Shown piece after piece: positions 16,271 through 25,554 of a stretch of DNA of 64,000 nt. Position 1 is the first letter of the stretch; each line of letters starts with the position of its first letter. Source of the DNA: Paraktedonobacter sp035294465 (GTDB lineage Bacteria; Chloroflexota; Ktedonobacteria; Ktedonobacterales; Ktedonobacteraceae). The stretch spans positions 1 through 64,000 of the forward strand of contig DATGKW010000136.1 in the NCBI GenBank assembly GCA_035294465.1. Direction: 5' to 3'. The notes beneath the pieces were generated by a model. The model worked only from the letters and a program-made list of their open reading frames with translations. It had not been told where the DNA came from and did no database searches. Position numbers and translations under genes: made by a program.

Positions 16271-17554
16271 TGCAATTCTACGACCCTGTACCCACGTGCC
16301 TGCGATCACATCGGCAGAGGTGCCGAAGAACAGCACATCCAGTAGATCCTCGCTTGTCCAGCCAGCTAGCGAGAGATGGTTAAGGTTGAGCGCAACAAAA
16401 TCAGCGGGCTGGCCCACAGCAATCTCACCACCCGCGAGGCCCAGCGCTCGCGCACCATTTTTCGTACCCATAGCGAGCAGCTGCGGGCCAGGCGAGGTCT
16501 GTTCGTCGGCGACAAGCACGCGGCGGCGCTGATAACGCATGCGCGCGCTATATTCGGCCCAACGCAACTCCTCTATCGGGTCCAGGCGCGTATTACTATC
16601 GGCCCCAATAGCCAGTGGAATGTCGGCAGCGAGCAGTTCAGCGTAGGGTGCAATCCCATCGCCAAGATCGCCCTCGGTGGTGGGGCAAAGACAGATGGTG
16701 CTGCCGGAACGAGCCAGCAGCTCAATCTCTGCCGCACTGGCATGAGTAGCGTGTACGATTGTAGTCAGTTCATGCAATGCGTCATACCGCTCCAACAATT
16801 CGATAGGCGTGCAGCCACACGCAGCGCGGGTCTGCTCGATCTCGGCAACCTGCTCATCGGCATGCACATGCAGGGGAAGTCGATGTGCGCGGCTATATTG
16901 AGCGATTGCGCGGAACCAGCTTTCGGGTACGGCGCGTACCGAATGAGGCGCCACCCCGACGTGTACGCCGGTCTTGCGCAGCGCCTCCACGCGCTCCAGG
17001 TAGGCTGCAACCGAGGCATCGCAGAAACGGCGCTGCTTCTCTTCTGGCGGCCGGTCAAAGCCACTCCTGGCATATGCAGTCATCAGCAACACCACGCGAA
17101 TGCCAGCCTCGCGTCCCGCCTGCAAGATCGCCTCGGACATGGCGTTGGGATTGGCATAGGGACGCCCGCCGGGCTGGTGATGAACATAATGAAACTCGCC
17201 CACTGTGGTATAGCCGGCCGCCAGCATTTCGCGATAGGCAGACAGGGCATTGGTATAAAGCAAATCAGGATCAAGGCGGTTCGCCTCAGCATACATCGCG
17301 CGTCGCCAGGTCCAGAATGTATCCTGCTGCGAGAGCGGTCTATGGGTATGCCCACGCAGCGCCCTCTGAAACACATGGCTATGCGTATTCACAAAGCCCG
17401 GCAACAGCGCCACGCCGGGTAAGGGATCGGTAACGGGCGAATCAGGAGTGCGAGGCGCAATCTCGCTGATAGAGCCATCATCTGAAATGGCCACAACCAT
17501 ATTAGCTTCGAGGCCGACGGGAGTGTAGATATAATCGGGCGCGAGAGATCGCAT
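16265..17554 (-). CDS. hutF: Formimidoylglutamate deiminase-like amidohydrolase
   Basis: 429 residues of the metal-dependent amidohydrolase superfamily. Zn ligands appear as H58 and H60 in NTHSHVFQRALRG, a His in VGVAPHSVRA, a His in TIVHATHAS and the Asp in AIGADSNTRLDPIEELRWAEYSARM. These motifs match HutF, which deiminates N-formimidoyl-L-glutamate to N-formylglutamate and ammonia in histidine degradation. No other hut gene is nearby, so a related deaminase activity is possible. ATG 17554 with AGGTGAG just upstream is preferred over the TTG at 17575. It lies 28 bases after the methylase stop and is probably co-transcribed with it. Confidence 0.82.
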   Translation of the reverse strand: MRSLAPDYIYTPVGLEANMVVAISDDGSISEIAPRTPDSPVTDPLPGVALLPGFVNTHSHVFQRALRGHTHRPLSQQDTFWTWRRAMYAEANRLDPDLLYTNALSAYREMLAAGYTTVGEFHYVHHQPGGRPYANPNAMSEAILQAGREAGIRVVLLMTAYARSGFDRPPEEKQRRFCDASVAAYLERVEALRKTGVHVGVAPHSVRAVPESWFRAIAQYSRAHRLPLHVHADEQVAEIEQTRAACGCTPIELLERYDALHELTTIVHATHASAAEIELLARSGSTICLCPTTEGDLGDGIAPYAELLAADIPLAIGADSNTRLDPIEELRWAEYSARMRYQRRRVLVADEQTSPGPQLLAMGTKNGARALGLAGGEIAVGQPADFVALNLNHLSLAGWTSEDLLDVLFFGTSADVIAGTWVQGRRIAL

Positions 17555-17582
17555 AGGCTCACCTGACTTTCGCAAGTAGATA

Positions 17583-18512
17583 TCATTGTCCAGGTTGTGG
17601 CAAATTCAACCAGCTGAGGTTGCGACCGATAAGCAGTTCCACCATGTTCGTGTGGTGAGTATTTTTCATAGGAATGAAGTGCATATCCAACCCGTGTGAC
17701 CGGGCCAGTTCACGCACCTCCTGCGAATTCTCGTAGGTCATCAAAAAATCCCCTTGAGTTTGACTCACAAGGTCGAACAACCATTCATGGTCAAGCTCAT
17801 TATGAGTATAGAGGCGCTGGCCAGCACGCTTGCCATTTTTTCCGGCAGTATAGGGCGGGTCAATAAAGAAAACGGCCTCCGCGTCGCTGGCATATTCAGC
17901 CAGCATAGCAAAACCATCTCTTTGAAAAAATGCCAAACGATCTCGCAGAGAGCTAATGCGGCGAATCCGCTGAGCCAGAGTATCGGGATACCAGCGCGAA
18001 AGCATTCCTTTGCCAGCCTCGCCAAACTTGAGCCGCCCGGCCCCTGGCGCAAGAATACCCCCACGATTCACCCGATTTTTGACAATCGTCTGGAAGGCAC
18101 GTTCACAGATCAGCGTGGGATTTTCATTCAACACAGCCGCAACATTCTCAGGAGTAAGAGTATAAGTAGCAATCCTGTTAGCCAGCCATGCGGCCCCTTC
18201 TGCATCCAGCATAGTTTGCCAGACAGCCGCCACATCAGCATCGATCTCAGCCATAATAACATTAGGGATGAGCCTCTCCGCCGCCACCGTCAGACTAATA
18301 CTGCCGCCGCCCAGAAATGGCTCAATGAAACGCAAGGGGCGAAGCGGGGAAAAGTTATACTTTTGCCGCACAGCCGGGTCAAGCCAGCGGCGAATATAGG
18401 GCACAAACCACGTCTTGCCGCCGGGATAGCGAAAGGGACTTAGCTTTGGTACGGAGGCGACGTTCACTATGCCTGCCGAGACATTTTTATCAAGGAAGAC
18501 AGTTTGCCACAT
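17583..18512 (-). CDS. Dam-type DNA adenine-N6 methyltransferase (orphan)
   Basis: 309 residues from ATG 18512 (GGGTGG upstream; GTG 18521 overlaps it less well). This is a class alpha N6-adenine methylase of the D12/Dam family: FRYPGGKT (motif X), FIEPFLGGGSIS (motif I, SAM binding) and FFIDPPYTAG (motif IV, DPPY catalytic). No restriction endonuclease lies beside it, so it may be a solitary regulatory or housekeeping methylase. GATC is the usual Dam target, but the target here is unknown. The downstream partner is the deiminase gene, 28 bases away. Confidence 0.88.
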   Translation of the reverse strand: MWQTVFLDKNVSAGIVNVASVPKLSPFRYPGGKTWFVPYIRRWLDPAVRQKYNFSPLRPLRFIEPFLGGGSISLTVAAERLIPNVIMAEIDADVAAVWQTMLDAEGAAWLANRIATYTLTPENVAAVLNENPTLICERAFQTIVKNRVNRGGILAPGAGRLKFGEAGKGMLSRWYPDTLAQRIRRISSLRDRLAFFQRDGFAMLAEYASDAEAVFFIDPPYTAGKNGKRAGQRLYTHNELDHEWLFDLVSQTQGDFLMTYENSQEVRELARSHGLDMHFIPMKNTHHTNMVELLIGRNLSWLNLPQPGQ

Positions 18513-18812
18513 ACACACCACCCGATAAAATTAGATTGTACGTACTCTAACATGGCTAGATAGCAAACGCAAGGGAATTTTGCATGATTGGTCTACAGCG
18601 TCCCGGCATCCCCAATCAAACGTCTTTGTCCCTTCTTTGCCCCTCTGAGTTGTCTTCTTTTTAGAGAAGTGTTATTTCCGACGAACGCCGTTTGTTTGCA
18701 AGGACATCGATCCCGTTGACCGGCGAGAACCGATGCTCGCTTGTAAACTCACGCGCGCGTCTCAAAGCAGCATAATTCATCTTAGTGCCATTCGGTGAAG
18801 GAGGAATACACC
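18513..18812. other. Divergent intergenic region between methylase and the secretion-region gene
   Basis: About 300 bases between divergent genes. It contains a 25-nt relic of a CHAT-gene 3' end (18595-18619), a run with many T residues, and at its right end an ideal ribosome-binding site AAGGAGGA (18798-18805) for the TTG start at 18813. No confident promoter could be placed. Confidence 0.5.
18595..18619 (-). repeat. 25-nt direct repeat, left copy (relic of a CHAT gene 3' end)
   Basis: Matches 38091-38115 in 23 of 25 positions, same orientation. On the minus strand it reads in frame as L-I-G-D-A-G-T-L-stop, the exact C terminus of the CHAT protein at the other copy. Both mismatches are silent third-base changes, which points to descent from a coding copy. 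Confidence 0.6.
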
Positions 18813-19655
18813 TTGGCCAGTTCTACTATTGACGTAAACAGTTCACTCTTATCCTATGCCGGCGTTGCCACAAGCGGAGCAGCGACTGCCACCGGAGCGG
18901 CGACTGCCCTGGAAACATCCTTCAGCAGCCTGACGGAAGCTATAGCTCCTCTGGTCGGTCAACCGATCATTGGCCCTGGCGCAACTGCCCTTCTAGAAGC
19001 GGTAAACACGCTGGCAAAGGCTACCAGGGTTGTGTTTACTTGTATTGGTACCGACCTGGAATACATGGGGCCAGCTATGCAAACGATATACACTGATTTT
19101 GCTACCACCGATAAAAACCTCCAGGCCCTCTTCCAGGATCTGAATAGCCGGTGGGCGGCAGAGACGAATTTTACAGTCTCGTCCTCGCTTCCCTTCGCCG
19201 CACCCACCCCAAACGAACAAAACCTCTTGAGTCAGATCCTTAGTGGTCAGAAATTGCCAATCCCCATGACCACCGTCCATGTAAATGTCACTCCTCAAGG
19301 TAATCCCTGGAAGCTTGCACTGGCCATCGGACTGGGAGTCGTTACTGTGGGCCTGGCGGTAGCCAGTGCTCTGCAACTGGGCCTCGATCCAATCACTGAC
19401 GCCGCCACGGCGGCAACCGGCAGCGCCGATGCGGTTGCATTTACTGCTGCTAATAGTGCTGATACAGTAGTAACCGGTGCTGATGTCGCAGCAGTCAGTG
19501 CAGATGCAGCAACCAGTGCAACTACTGCTAGCTCTAGCCCTTCTTATACTGGCATTTTTAAAGCTATAAATGATGACCCGAAGCTAAGTAACTTACTGGA
19601 TTCATTTAACCAAGATGCCGGAGCTCAACAGAGCGGGGTTCTGCTCAAGAATTAG
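18813..19655 (+). CDS. Type VII-region membrane protein with conserved helical domain
   Basis: 280 residues from TTG 18813, placed by AAGGAGGA seven bases upstream. No known family was recognised. The N-terminal half is Ala/Ser-rich and helical. Residues 38-114 share a pattern (S-x-L-T-[DE]-x-[LI]-A-x-L-x-G-x-P-[VI]-I-G, then A-x-x-L-L-E and ending LF-x-[ED]-L-[NH]-x-[RQ]-W) with the C terminus of the 307-aa protein at 33397-34320, so the two are paralogues. One membrane segment follows (about 167-190), then an Ala/Thr/Ser-rich tail. It reads toward the 774-aa gene, 110 bases away. It may be a substrate or partner of the WXG100 secretion locus; this is inferred from position and helical character. 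Confidence 0.7.
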   Translation: MASSTIDVNSSLLSYAGVATSGAATATGAATALETSFSSLTEAIAPLVGQPIIGPGATALLEAVNTLAKATRVVFTCIGTDLEYMGPAMQTIYTDFATTDKNLQALFQDLNSRWAAETNFTVSSSLPFAAPTPNEQNLLSQILSGQKLPIPMTTVHVNVTPQGNPWKLALAIGLGVVTVGLAVASALQLGLDPITDAATAATGSADAVAFTAANSADTVVTGADVAAVSADAATSATTASSSPSYTGIFKAINDDPKLSNLLDSFNQDAGAQQSGVLLKN

Positions 19656-19765
19656 CCTACTCCTTGAATTCAGTAAGTGTTGATGCGCAAGGAGAACATA
19701 CTGAGAAGCGTCGTAGTGCTTACTATTGAGCAGGCAGCAGGAAGCCAGGAAGGACATACAGTAGC

Positions 19766-22090
19766 ATGACTGCCACATCACCCGCAGGACCTGGACCAGG
19801 AGTACCAGGAAACCATGCGAACTTCACGATTCAATACCCGGCCGGCATCAGTCCTCAGCTTGAGGCACAGCTCCAGGCACTCATTACTGCCGCGGGCAAC
19901 ACGAGGCAGCAGTTGAGCACGCAAGGCAGCAGTGTGAGCAAGGTGCAGAGCGATATCGATCAGATTCTAGCGCAGATCCTGGGGCAAGGTATGAACGGAC
20001 AGGCGATCCAGGGTCTCGATACCTGGTGGGAAAAAGCTCGTCAGGACCCGGCGAATGGGCAGAAGCTGACCGATGGTGGACAAGGCCCTATGTCGAGTGT
20101 GCAAAGTCTCTCGACAGCGGGGATTGCTCAGGGTCTCCAGACCATTCAGGAGCTCCAGAGCTACAATGGTAGCTCGGTGCCCGTAGCTCAGGCTGCCAGC
20201 ATGCAGGCAAGCATCAATGCCATGGTCGCGGCCATGGAGGCCATCAGTCAGACCCTGGCGCGGGCAGCCGGACAGCTTCTCGCAACCGCAGAAAGCGTGA
20301 GTGCCACAGGATGCGCCTCCGGCCTCATTCCAGGGAATCCGAAGAGCGCGCCTCCCCTGACGATTTCTACCCCTACCAATTCGAACTCCTCCAACACCAA
20401 CCAGCAGTCTCTAATCGTACCACCCGCTGGTCTCGGCGCCAACATGGCATCCCTGGGCGCGTCAACCACCGGCAACGGCAATAGTACCAGCATCACTCCC
20501 CTGAGCACGTCAACCACCGGCAATGGCGCCAACACCACCAGCACGACTCCCTTCAGCACGTCAACCACCGGCAACGGCAACAGCACCAGCGCGACACCAC
20601 TGAGCACCACGCATACCGGCAACAGCACCACAACGGGAATGGGCAACGGCATCAGGCCACAGGCCACGACGACCAATAACGGGCAGACCCCTCTGGTCTC
20701 CCTCAGCCCGCAGGCAGTTCCTGCCGCCGGTTTCGTGGCTGGAGCAGGTGCCACTACCGGAGCAGGTGCTCTTGCTGCTACTGGCACCGGCAAGGCGACA
20801 GGCACCACGAAAACAACGGGCATTGATACCACGACGGGGACCGGCACCACCACTACTATCGGGACTACGAAAACAACAGGCACCGGGACCAGCACGACAA
20901 ACGGTACCACAAAAATAATAGGCGTCGGTACCACCACGGGCAACGGCACTACCACTGGCGCTGGCAACGGTATCAGCACTACTACCGGTACCACCACGGG
21001 CATCGGTACCAGCACTACTACCGGTATCAACACCAGCACCACCACCGGTACCAGTACCCAGCAGACTCCTTTGATCTCTCTCAACCCGCAGCTCATTCCC
21101 GGCATTGGTATCGCTGCCGGCGTTGGCTTTGTTGCCGCCACCGGCGTTGTCACTGTGATGGCTTTGCGCAATGGTAGCAGAACGGGCACCGACACCACCA
21201 GTATCACGCCTCTCGACGTCGCTCCGCCCATTCCCGTTGATTCTTCCTCTGCTGATTCTTCTCCCGAACTTGCAAAGAAGTTCCCGAAGAAGAGCCGGCA
21301 GTCCAGGCAAGTGAAAAATCTCCGGCGAAAATTACGTGCCCTGCAAGCACAGTTAACTGATCAGCAAAAGCAGGGGGCCGGAGCATCAGGACAACCACCT
21401 CAAGGGCCTGGAGGTGGACCTCCCGTGGCTAGCGGAGATGAAGATCCCCGCTTCAAGAATCTTCCGAAATGGTTGTACAACTGGATGAAAGGTTGGGGAG
21501 GAACCTGGGTCAGAGCCGGGAATCGTCTCCTTAATTTGCTCCCGCAGTGGGCACGGGCAATAGCTGCGGGTATTGCTGGCGGCATCTTCAGCACAAGCAC
21601 TCTCGCGTTCGGAGAGATCCTCGCAGGTCAAGGTTTCGAGATCACAACTCCGGTTATAGCCACGTTCATAGCAAATGCAATTGCTGGAACGGTCGCTGGT
21701 GCAATCACCACTCCCGCTCTTCAAGCCGCCGGAGCGGAGAGTGGTCCTGAACTAACATGGGCAGGTTCATTCGTTGGCGGTTTCCTTATTGGCACGTTCA
21801 TAGATGGAGCACTGCGGTTTTTTGGCCAGTTCCTCCCACAGGACGTGCCGGCGCCTGTAGTGACGAAGAATCTCAAGACGGGGGTAGTTACAATAACGAT
21901 GAAGAATGGTGACGGGTCTGAGACGATCACGGTATTAAACCCCGATGGGTCTAAAACGATTACGACAATCGATACGTATCACCGTAAGTCTATAAAATAT
22001 ATACCAGCGCCTACACCCACACCTACCTCCACGCCGGAGCCAGAGCAGAAGCCCACTTTGTCGCCTCTGCGCATACCGGTTGCTCCATGA
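19766..22090 (+). CDS. Large Thr/Gly/Asn-rich membrane protein, candidate type VII substrate
   Basis: 774 residues, unrecognised as a whole. The order is: helical N-terminal region (about 28-180) with a W-W pair in LDTWWEKARQDP, reminiscent of but not matching WXG/LXG domains; a long low-complexity Ser/Thr/Gly/Asn segment (about 195-435) with 16-17-residue T-T-G-N-G repeats; one hydrophobic helix (445-467); a basic coiled coil rich in Lys/Arg (about 502-535); a Gly/Ala-rich hydrophobic block with several possible membrane helices (592-688); and a beta-rich, Pro-ending tail. No signal peptide is visible. The hydrophobic block resembles glycine-zipper pore formers only in general composition. 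Secretion by the nearby type VII locus is inference. Confidence 0.65.
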   Translation: MTATSPAGPGPGVPGNHANFTIQYPAGISPQLEAQLQALITAAGNTRQQLSTQGSSVSKVQSDIDQILAQILGQGMNGQAIQGLDTWWEKARQDPANGQKLTDGGQGPMSSVQSLSTAGIAQGLQTIQELQSYNGSSVPVAQAASMQASINAMVAAMEAISQTLARAAGQLLATAESVSATGCASGLIPGNPKSAPPLTISTPTNSNSSNTNQQSLIVPPAGLGANMASLGASTTGNGNSTSITPLSTSTTGNGANTTSTTPFSTSTTGNGNSTSATPLSTTHTGNSTTTGMGNGIRPQATTTNNGQTPLVSLSPQAVPAAGFVAGAGATTGAGALAATGTGKATGTTKTTGIDTTTGTGTTTTIGTTKTTGTGTSTTNGTTKIIGVGTTTGNGTTTGAGNGISTTTGTTTGIGTSTTTGINTSTTTGTSTQQTPLISLNPQLIPGIGIAAGVGFVAATGVVTVMALRNGSRTGTDTTSITPLDVAPPIPVDSSSADSSPELAKKFPKKSRQSRQVKNLRRKLRALQAQLTDQQKQGAGASGQPPQGPGGGPPVASGDEDPRFKNLPKWLYNWMKGWGGTWVRAGNRLLNLLPQWARAIAAGIAGGIFSTSTLAFGEILAGQGFEITTPVIATFIANAIAGTVAGAITTPALQAAGAESGPELTWAGSFVGGFLIGTFIDGALRFFGQFLPQDVPAPVVTKNLKTGVVTITMKNGDGSETITVLNPDGSKTITTIDTYHRKSIKYIPAPTPTPTSTPEPEQKPTLSPLRIPVAP
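20455..20640 (+). repeat. Tandem 48-51-bp low-complexity repeats
   Basis: The unit beginning GTCAACCACCGGCAA occurs at 20461, 20509 and 20560, with a more diverged copy near 20600, each encoding S-T-T-G-N-G followed by Asn/Ser/Thr and T-P-x-S. They continue downstream as looser T-T-G units to about 21060. Confidence 0.8.
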
Positions 22091-22144
22091 TCCTCAGTGG
22101 GACAACGCGCGAGCCTGCGGAATGTCTTTTCCGGCGAAAGCAGT

Positions 22145-22169
22145 GGCCCTCCCGCCTGGCGGGGGGGCC
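22145..22169. terminator. GC-rich stem-loop between convergent genes
   Basis: GGCCCTCCCGCC (22145-22156) faces GGCGGGGGGGCC (22158-22169), complementary except for one T-G wobble. It sits between the 774-aa gene and the convergent STAND-TPR gene. The T-run is weak. Confidence 0.55.
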
Positions 22170-22200
22170 ATTCTTATCCTTCACCAGCATTCCTCCCGGT

Positions 22201-25200
22201 TCAAACGTTTCCCTGGAGAGCGGTCGCACGCTGCATACATGTTTCTGCTTCCGTAGAGCGGCCTTGCAGCATGTAAAGTTGCCCCAACAGCACCAGGTCT
22301 TCCGCCAAGCTGGGATGTCCTGCGCCCACTGCTCGTTCGCGGGCATCCATGACCTCAAGCAGGATGCTTTCCGCTTCCTCTCCCTTACCCAGGAGTGTGG
22401 CCAGCGCTGCCACCTGCTTCAGATTGATCAGCGCTTCCTCGTCCTCCTGTTTGATCCCCTGTGCCAACCTCGCTTTATATGCAGGGAGTACATATTGGTA
22501 GAGCGTTTCCGCCTCTTCTGTCTCGCCCAGGAGAACGGCCAGGACCGCCATTTGCTTCAGATTGCTCAGCAGCTGCGCGTTTTGCTGTTCAGTCTCTTGT
22601 GCCAGATCCGTTTTATAGGAAGAGAGCACCCGCCAGTAGAGCGTCTTCGCTTCCTCTTGCTTGCCCTGAGAGAGGGCAACCAGAGCTGCCATCTGCTTCA
22701 TATCTGCCAGAGCCAGCCCAGTCTCCTGTGCTTGATCTGTTGCCTGGGCGGGGAGAGTGCGCCGGTAGAGCGTCTCTGCTTCTTCCGCTTTGCCCAGGAA
22801 AACGGCCAGAACTGCCAGCTGCTTCAGCGCGGTCAGGGCCTCTCTGTCCCCCGGCTCCGGGTCCGTTTCGTAGGCCAGGAGCGCGCGCTGGTAGAGTTTC
22901 TCTGCCTCCTCTTGCCGGCCAAGAGCAAGGGCGATCATGGCCAGTTTCTGCGTGGTCTCGGCAGTTTCGGGCGCGGTGTCTCCTAGAGCCAGCGTCCTGA
23001 TAGCGTGCGAGCGCTCCAGAAACATTCTCGCCTGTTCAAGATGCCCGCGTGTCATTTCGATGGTTGCCAGGTCGTCGAGCACCGGGTCCAGGGCCATATC
23101 TTCGGGCTTCTGAGCGTGCTGGTAGATAGCAAGCGCGTGCAGTAACAGTGGCTCGGCCCGCTCAGGTTGTTCCAGGGTCAGGTGGAGGCTGGCCAGTATG
23201 CTGAGATTTTTGACCAGATCCAGGTGCATCTCGCCCAGCACGCGCGTCCTGACAGCCAGAGCCCGCTCTGCCGCCGAGATGGCCTGCTCAGGCTCTGCCT
23301 GCTCAATGTGAAGGAGCGCGAAGGTATCCAGCACCGCAGCCAGCTCGATATCCTCCGCCTCTGGCCGGCTCTCGTAGATATGTCGTGCCCGCGTCAGATA
23401 TGCCTGTGCTTCGGCGAGTCGCTCTTGCTGGAGCGCGACGTTGGCCAGCCTGTTCAGGCAGGCCGCGACCTCTGGATGATCGGCCCCCTCAAGGCGCTCT
23501 CTTACATGCAGGACCTGCTGGAGGTGCGTTTCGGCCTCGGCCAGTTCGTCCCACTCGATCAGCACCTCGGCTGCCTCCTCCAGGCAACGCAGGGTTTCCG
23601 GGTGCTCCTCGCCTCGCCACCCTGCATAGGCCGGCACCACGCGCTGATAACAGGCCAGCGCCAGTTGCCAGTCCTCCATTTTAACTGCGAGTTCCGCCAG
23701 CCTATGCCAGGCCTGGATTGTCGTAGGATCTCCAAAACCGGGCGAATCTGCCCAGGCTGTACATACCTGCTCCAGCATAGATCTGGCTTTGGTAAGCTGG
23801 TCCTGCTGGATGGCGAGCAGAGCCAATTCGTACAGGGCCTGGAGGTATGAGGGATCGTTCTGGAGTCCAGCCCGGTCGCCAATGTCGATGGTCTGCTGAT
23901 AGCAGAGCCTTGCCTGCTCCTGTTTCTTCTGCAGCTCATAGATATGCGCGAGATTATTGAGGCTGAGCAGTACGTCGGGATGTCTGATGCCCAGCGCCCG
24001 CGCTTTAATCCTGGTAGCCCGCTGAGCCAGTTCCTCGGCCTGTGGGTAGTTCTTCAACTGCATATTTAAGGTGGCCAGGTTGAACAACACCGTAGCCACG
24101 GTTGGATTCACAGGACCCAGCGTGCGCTCCCAGATGGTGAGCGCTTTATGCAAAAGTAACTCAGCCGCGCCGGGAAAACCCTGCTCCCACAGCAGCGAAG
24201 CTGCCCAGCCCAGAACCTCGGCCGCCTCGCGCCTGGTCAAAGTCCATTCATCGCTCAGCTCGGCCAGGCGCCGGATATGACCCGCCATACGCAAGCGGAG
24301 GGCCAATGGTTTCTCTTCAATGGTCAGCAGAAACCGATGCAAGGCGTGCAGCGCTCGCTCGGCCTGACGCTGCTGTTCATCCAATGGCAAAGCCTGGCGC
24401 ACACAGATTTGCAACAGTTCATGCATGGTCAGCGCTCCCGTCCCGCCCCGCGCATCCAGCAGGCCATAGTTCAGCAAAACTCGCAGCGCCTCAGCCAGCG
24501 GAGTAGCCTCTTGTTCCTCTGCTTCCGCCGGCTCATCCACAGGTGAAGAAGCGGGTATGTGTACAGGCTGATCCCTCTCAAAAAGCGCCGCGGGAATGCC
24601 ATCGGCAGAGAGGAACGCGCATTGGTTCAAGATATCAAAGGCATCAGGCTGATCCTGTTTCAGCCGAGAGAGGACAAGATTACATGCAACCTCGATGCGT
24701 TCAAACGTGCGTCTATCCGTGCCTTCCAGGCGAACGGGCGAAGGCAGGCGCGTGGGATAAGCGCGATGGGCGAGCAGGTACTCCTGGAGCGTGCTGCCGG
24801 TTACTCGCAGATAGCCTCCAACAAGATTCAGTGCCAGAGGCGACCCACGCAGTTCAATAGCCAACTCTAATGCAGCGTCTTGCAGTTCGCTTGTAGCCAC
24901 TTCCAGCGCCTCGCCCATAGGCAGCAAACCAGCTCTACGCAGCAGGAGCAGCGCGCCATCGCGTGCGCCCAGGTTCTCCAGTTTCAGGGGCGAGAGCGGC
25001 GATGGCAGCTCTTCGGTGGAGCGAGGAATCAAGATAATGTGCCCGCTCACGGGTTGCTGCTCCATCTGCGTCTCTAGGAGACGGAGAGAATGAATGTGAT
25101 CCAGCACCAGCAGAACGCCCTTTTGCCGGCTCAGCCAGGTTAGCAGAGCCTGAAACAGGCTGGCGGGACTCCTCTCACCGTCAAGAGGCAGAGAAAATCC

Positions 25201-25458
25201 CTGGAGCAAGGCGACTGCATTGGCCTGAAATGCCTCCGGTGTGGTAGCGTTCAACCAGAACATTGCCCGGTACTCTGCCGCGAACTGGCGCGTGTACTCC
25301 AGGGCTACAGATGTTTTGCCCACGCCTGAAGGACCGATGATCACGGCAAACCTGTCGCGCAGCAGGGTCTCGCGTAACGCCTGGATAAATGTCTCGCGTC
25401 CGGTAAAGAATGGGGCGCGTGAAAATGTGAGCAGCAGTTTTTCGTGAGTCGTCGTCAT
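22201..25458 (-). CDS. STAND NTPase with C-terminal TPR array
   Basis: 1085 residues from ATG 25458 (AGGAG 10 bases upstream). The N terminus is an NB-ARC/STAND-type ATPase: Walker A GPSGVGKT at 42-49, Walker B GVLLVLD at 114-120, followed by a winged-helix-like part. From about 400 to the end runs a long array of TPR units of 40-43 residues (for example EEAETLYRRTLPA and its copies near the C terminus). STAND proteins are switch ATPases that oligomerise on ligand sensing, as in bacterial Avs and plant NLR systems. No N-terminal effector domain is fused, so the effector may be supplied in trans. It follows the EccC-like gene by 96 bases on the same strand. Confidence 0.85.
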   Translation of the reverse strand: MTTTHEKLLLTFSRAPFFTGRETFIQALRETLLRDRFAVIIGPSGVGKTSVALEYTRQFAAEYRAMFWLNATTPEAFQANAVALLQGFSLPLDGERSPASLFQALLTWLSRQKGVLLVLDHIHSLRLLETQMEQQPVSGHIILIPRSTEELPSPLSPLKLENLGARDGALLLLRRAGLLPMGEALEVATSELQDAALELAIELRGSPLALNLVGGYLRVTGSTLQEYLLAHRAYPTRLPSPVRLEGTDRRTFERIEVACNLVLSRLKQDQPDAFDILNQCAFLSADGIPAALFERDQPVHIPASSPVDEPAEAEEQEATPLAEALRVLLNYGLLDARGGTGALTMHELLQICVRQALPLDEQQRQAERALHALHRFLLTIEEKPLALRLRMAGHIRRLAELSDEWTLTRREAAEVLGWAASLLWEQGFPGAAELLLHKALTIWERTLGPVNPTVATVLFNLATLNMQLKNYPQAEELAQRATRIKARALGIRHPDVLLSLNNLAHIYELQKKQEQARLCYQQTIDIGDRAGLQNDPSYLQALYELALLAIQQDQLTKARSMLEQVCTAWADSPGFGDPTTIQAWHRLAELAVKMEDWQLALACYQRVVPAYAGWRGEEHPETLRCLEEAAEVLIEWDELAEAETHLQQVLHVRERLEGADHPEVAACLNRLANVALQQERLAEAQAYLTRARHIYESRPEAEDIELAAVLDTFALLHIEQAEPEQAISAAERALAVRTRVLGEMHLDLVKNLSILASLHLTLEQPERAEPLLLHALAIYQHAQKPEDMALDPVLDDLATIEMTRGHLEQARMFLERSHAIRTLALGDTAPETAETTQKLAMIALALGRQEEAEKLYQRALLAYETDPEPGDREALTALKQLAVLAVFLGKAEEAETLYRRTLPAQATDQAQETGLALADMKQMAALVALSQGKQEEAKTLYWRVLSSYKTDLAQETEQQNAQLLSNLKQMAVLAVLLGETEEAETLYQYVLPAYKARLAQGIKQEDEEALINLKQVAALATLLGKGEEAESILLEVMDARERAVGAGHPSLAEDLVLLGQLYMLQGRSTEAETCMQRATALQGNV

Positions 25459-25554
25459 TCGTTCTATGCTCCTGGTCGCCAGGACATCAACAGGGTAGTG
25501 CCCGGCGCTGTCTCTATCCCGCCAGCAAAAAGCTTGCTGTAAATACAACTTGAT

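Noticed and set aside
16376..17422. 348-codon plus-strand frame opposite the deiminase
   Set aside because: No recognisable domain, overlaps a well-supported hutF-like gene fully.
20455..21060. CRISPR-like tandem repeats
   Set aside because: Repeats are contiguous, in frame and code for low-complexity protein, with no unique spacers.
20248..21231. 327-codon minus-strand frame rich in Val/Pro across the repeat region
   Set aside because: It is the mirror of the Thr/Gly repeats of the 774-aa gene; composition is purely repeat-driven and there is no ribosome site.
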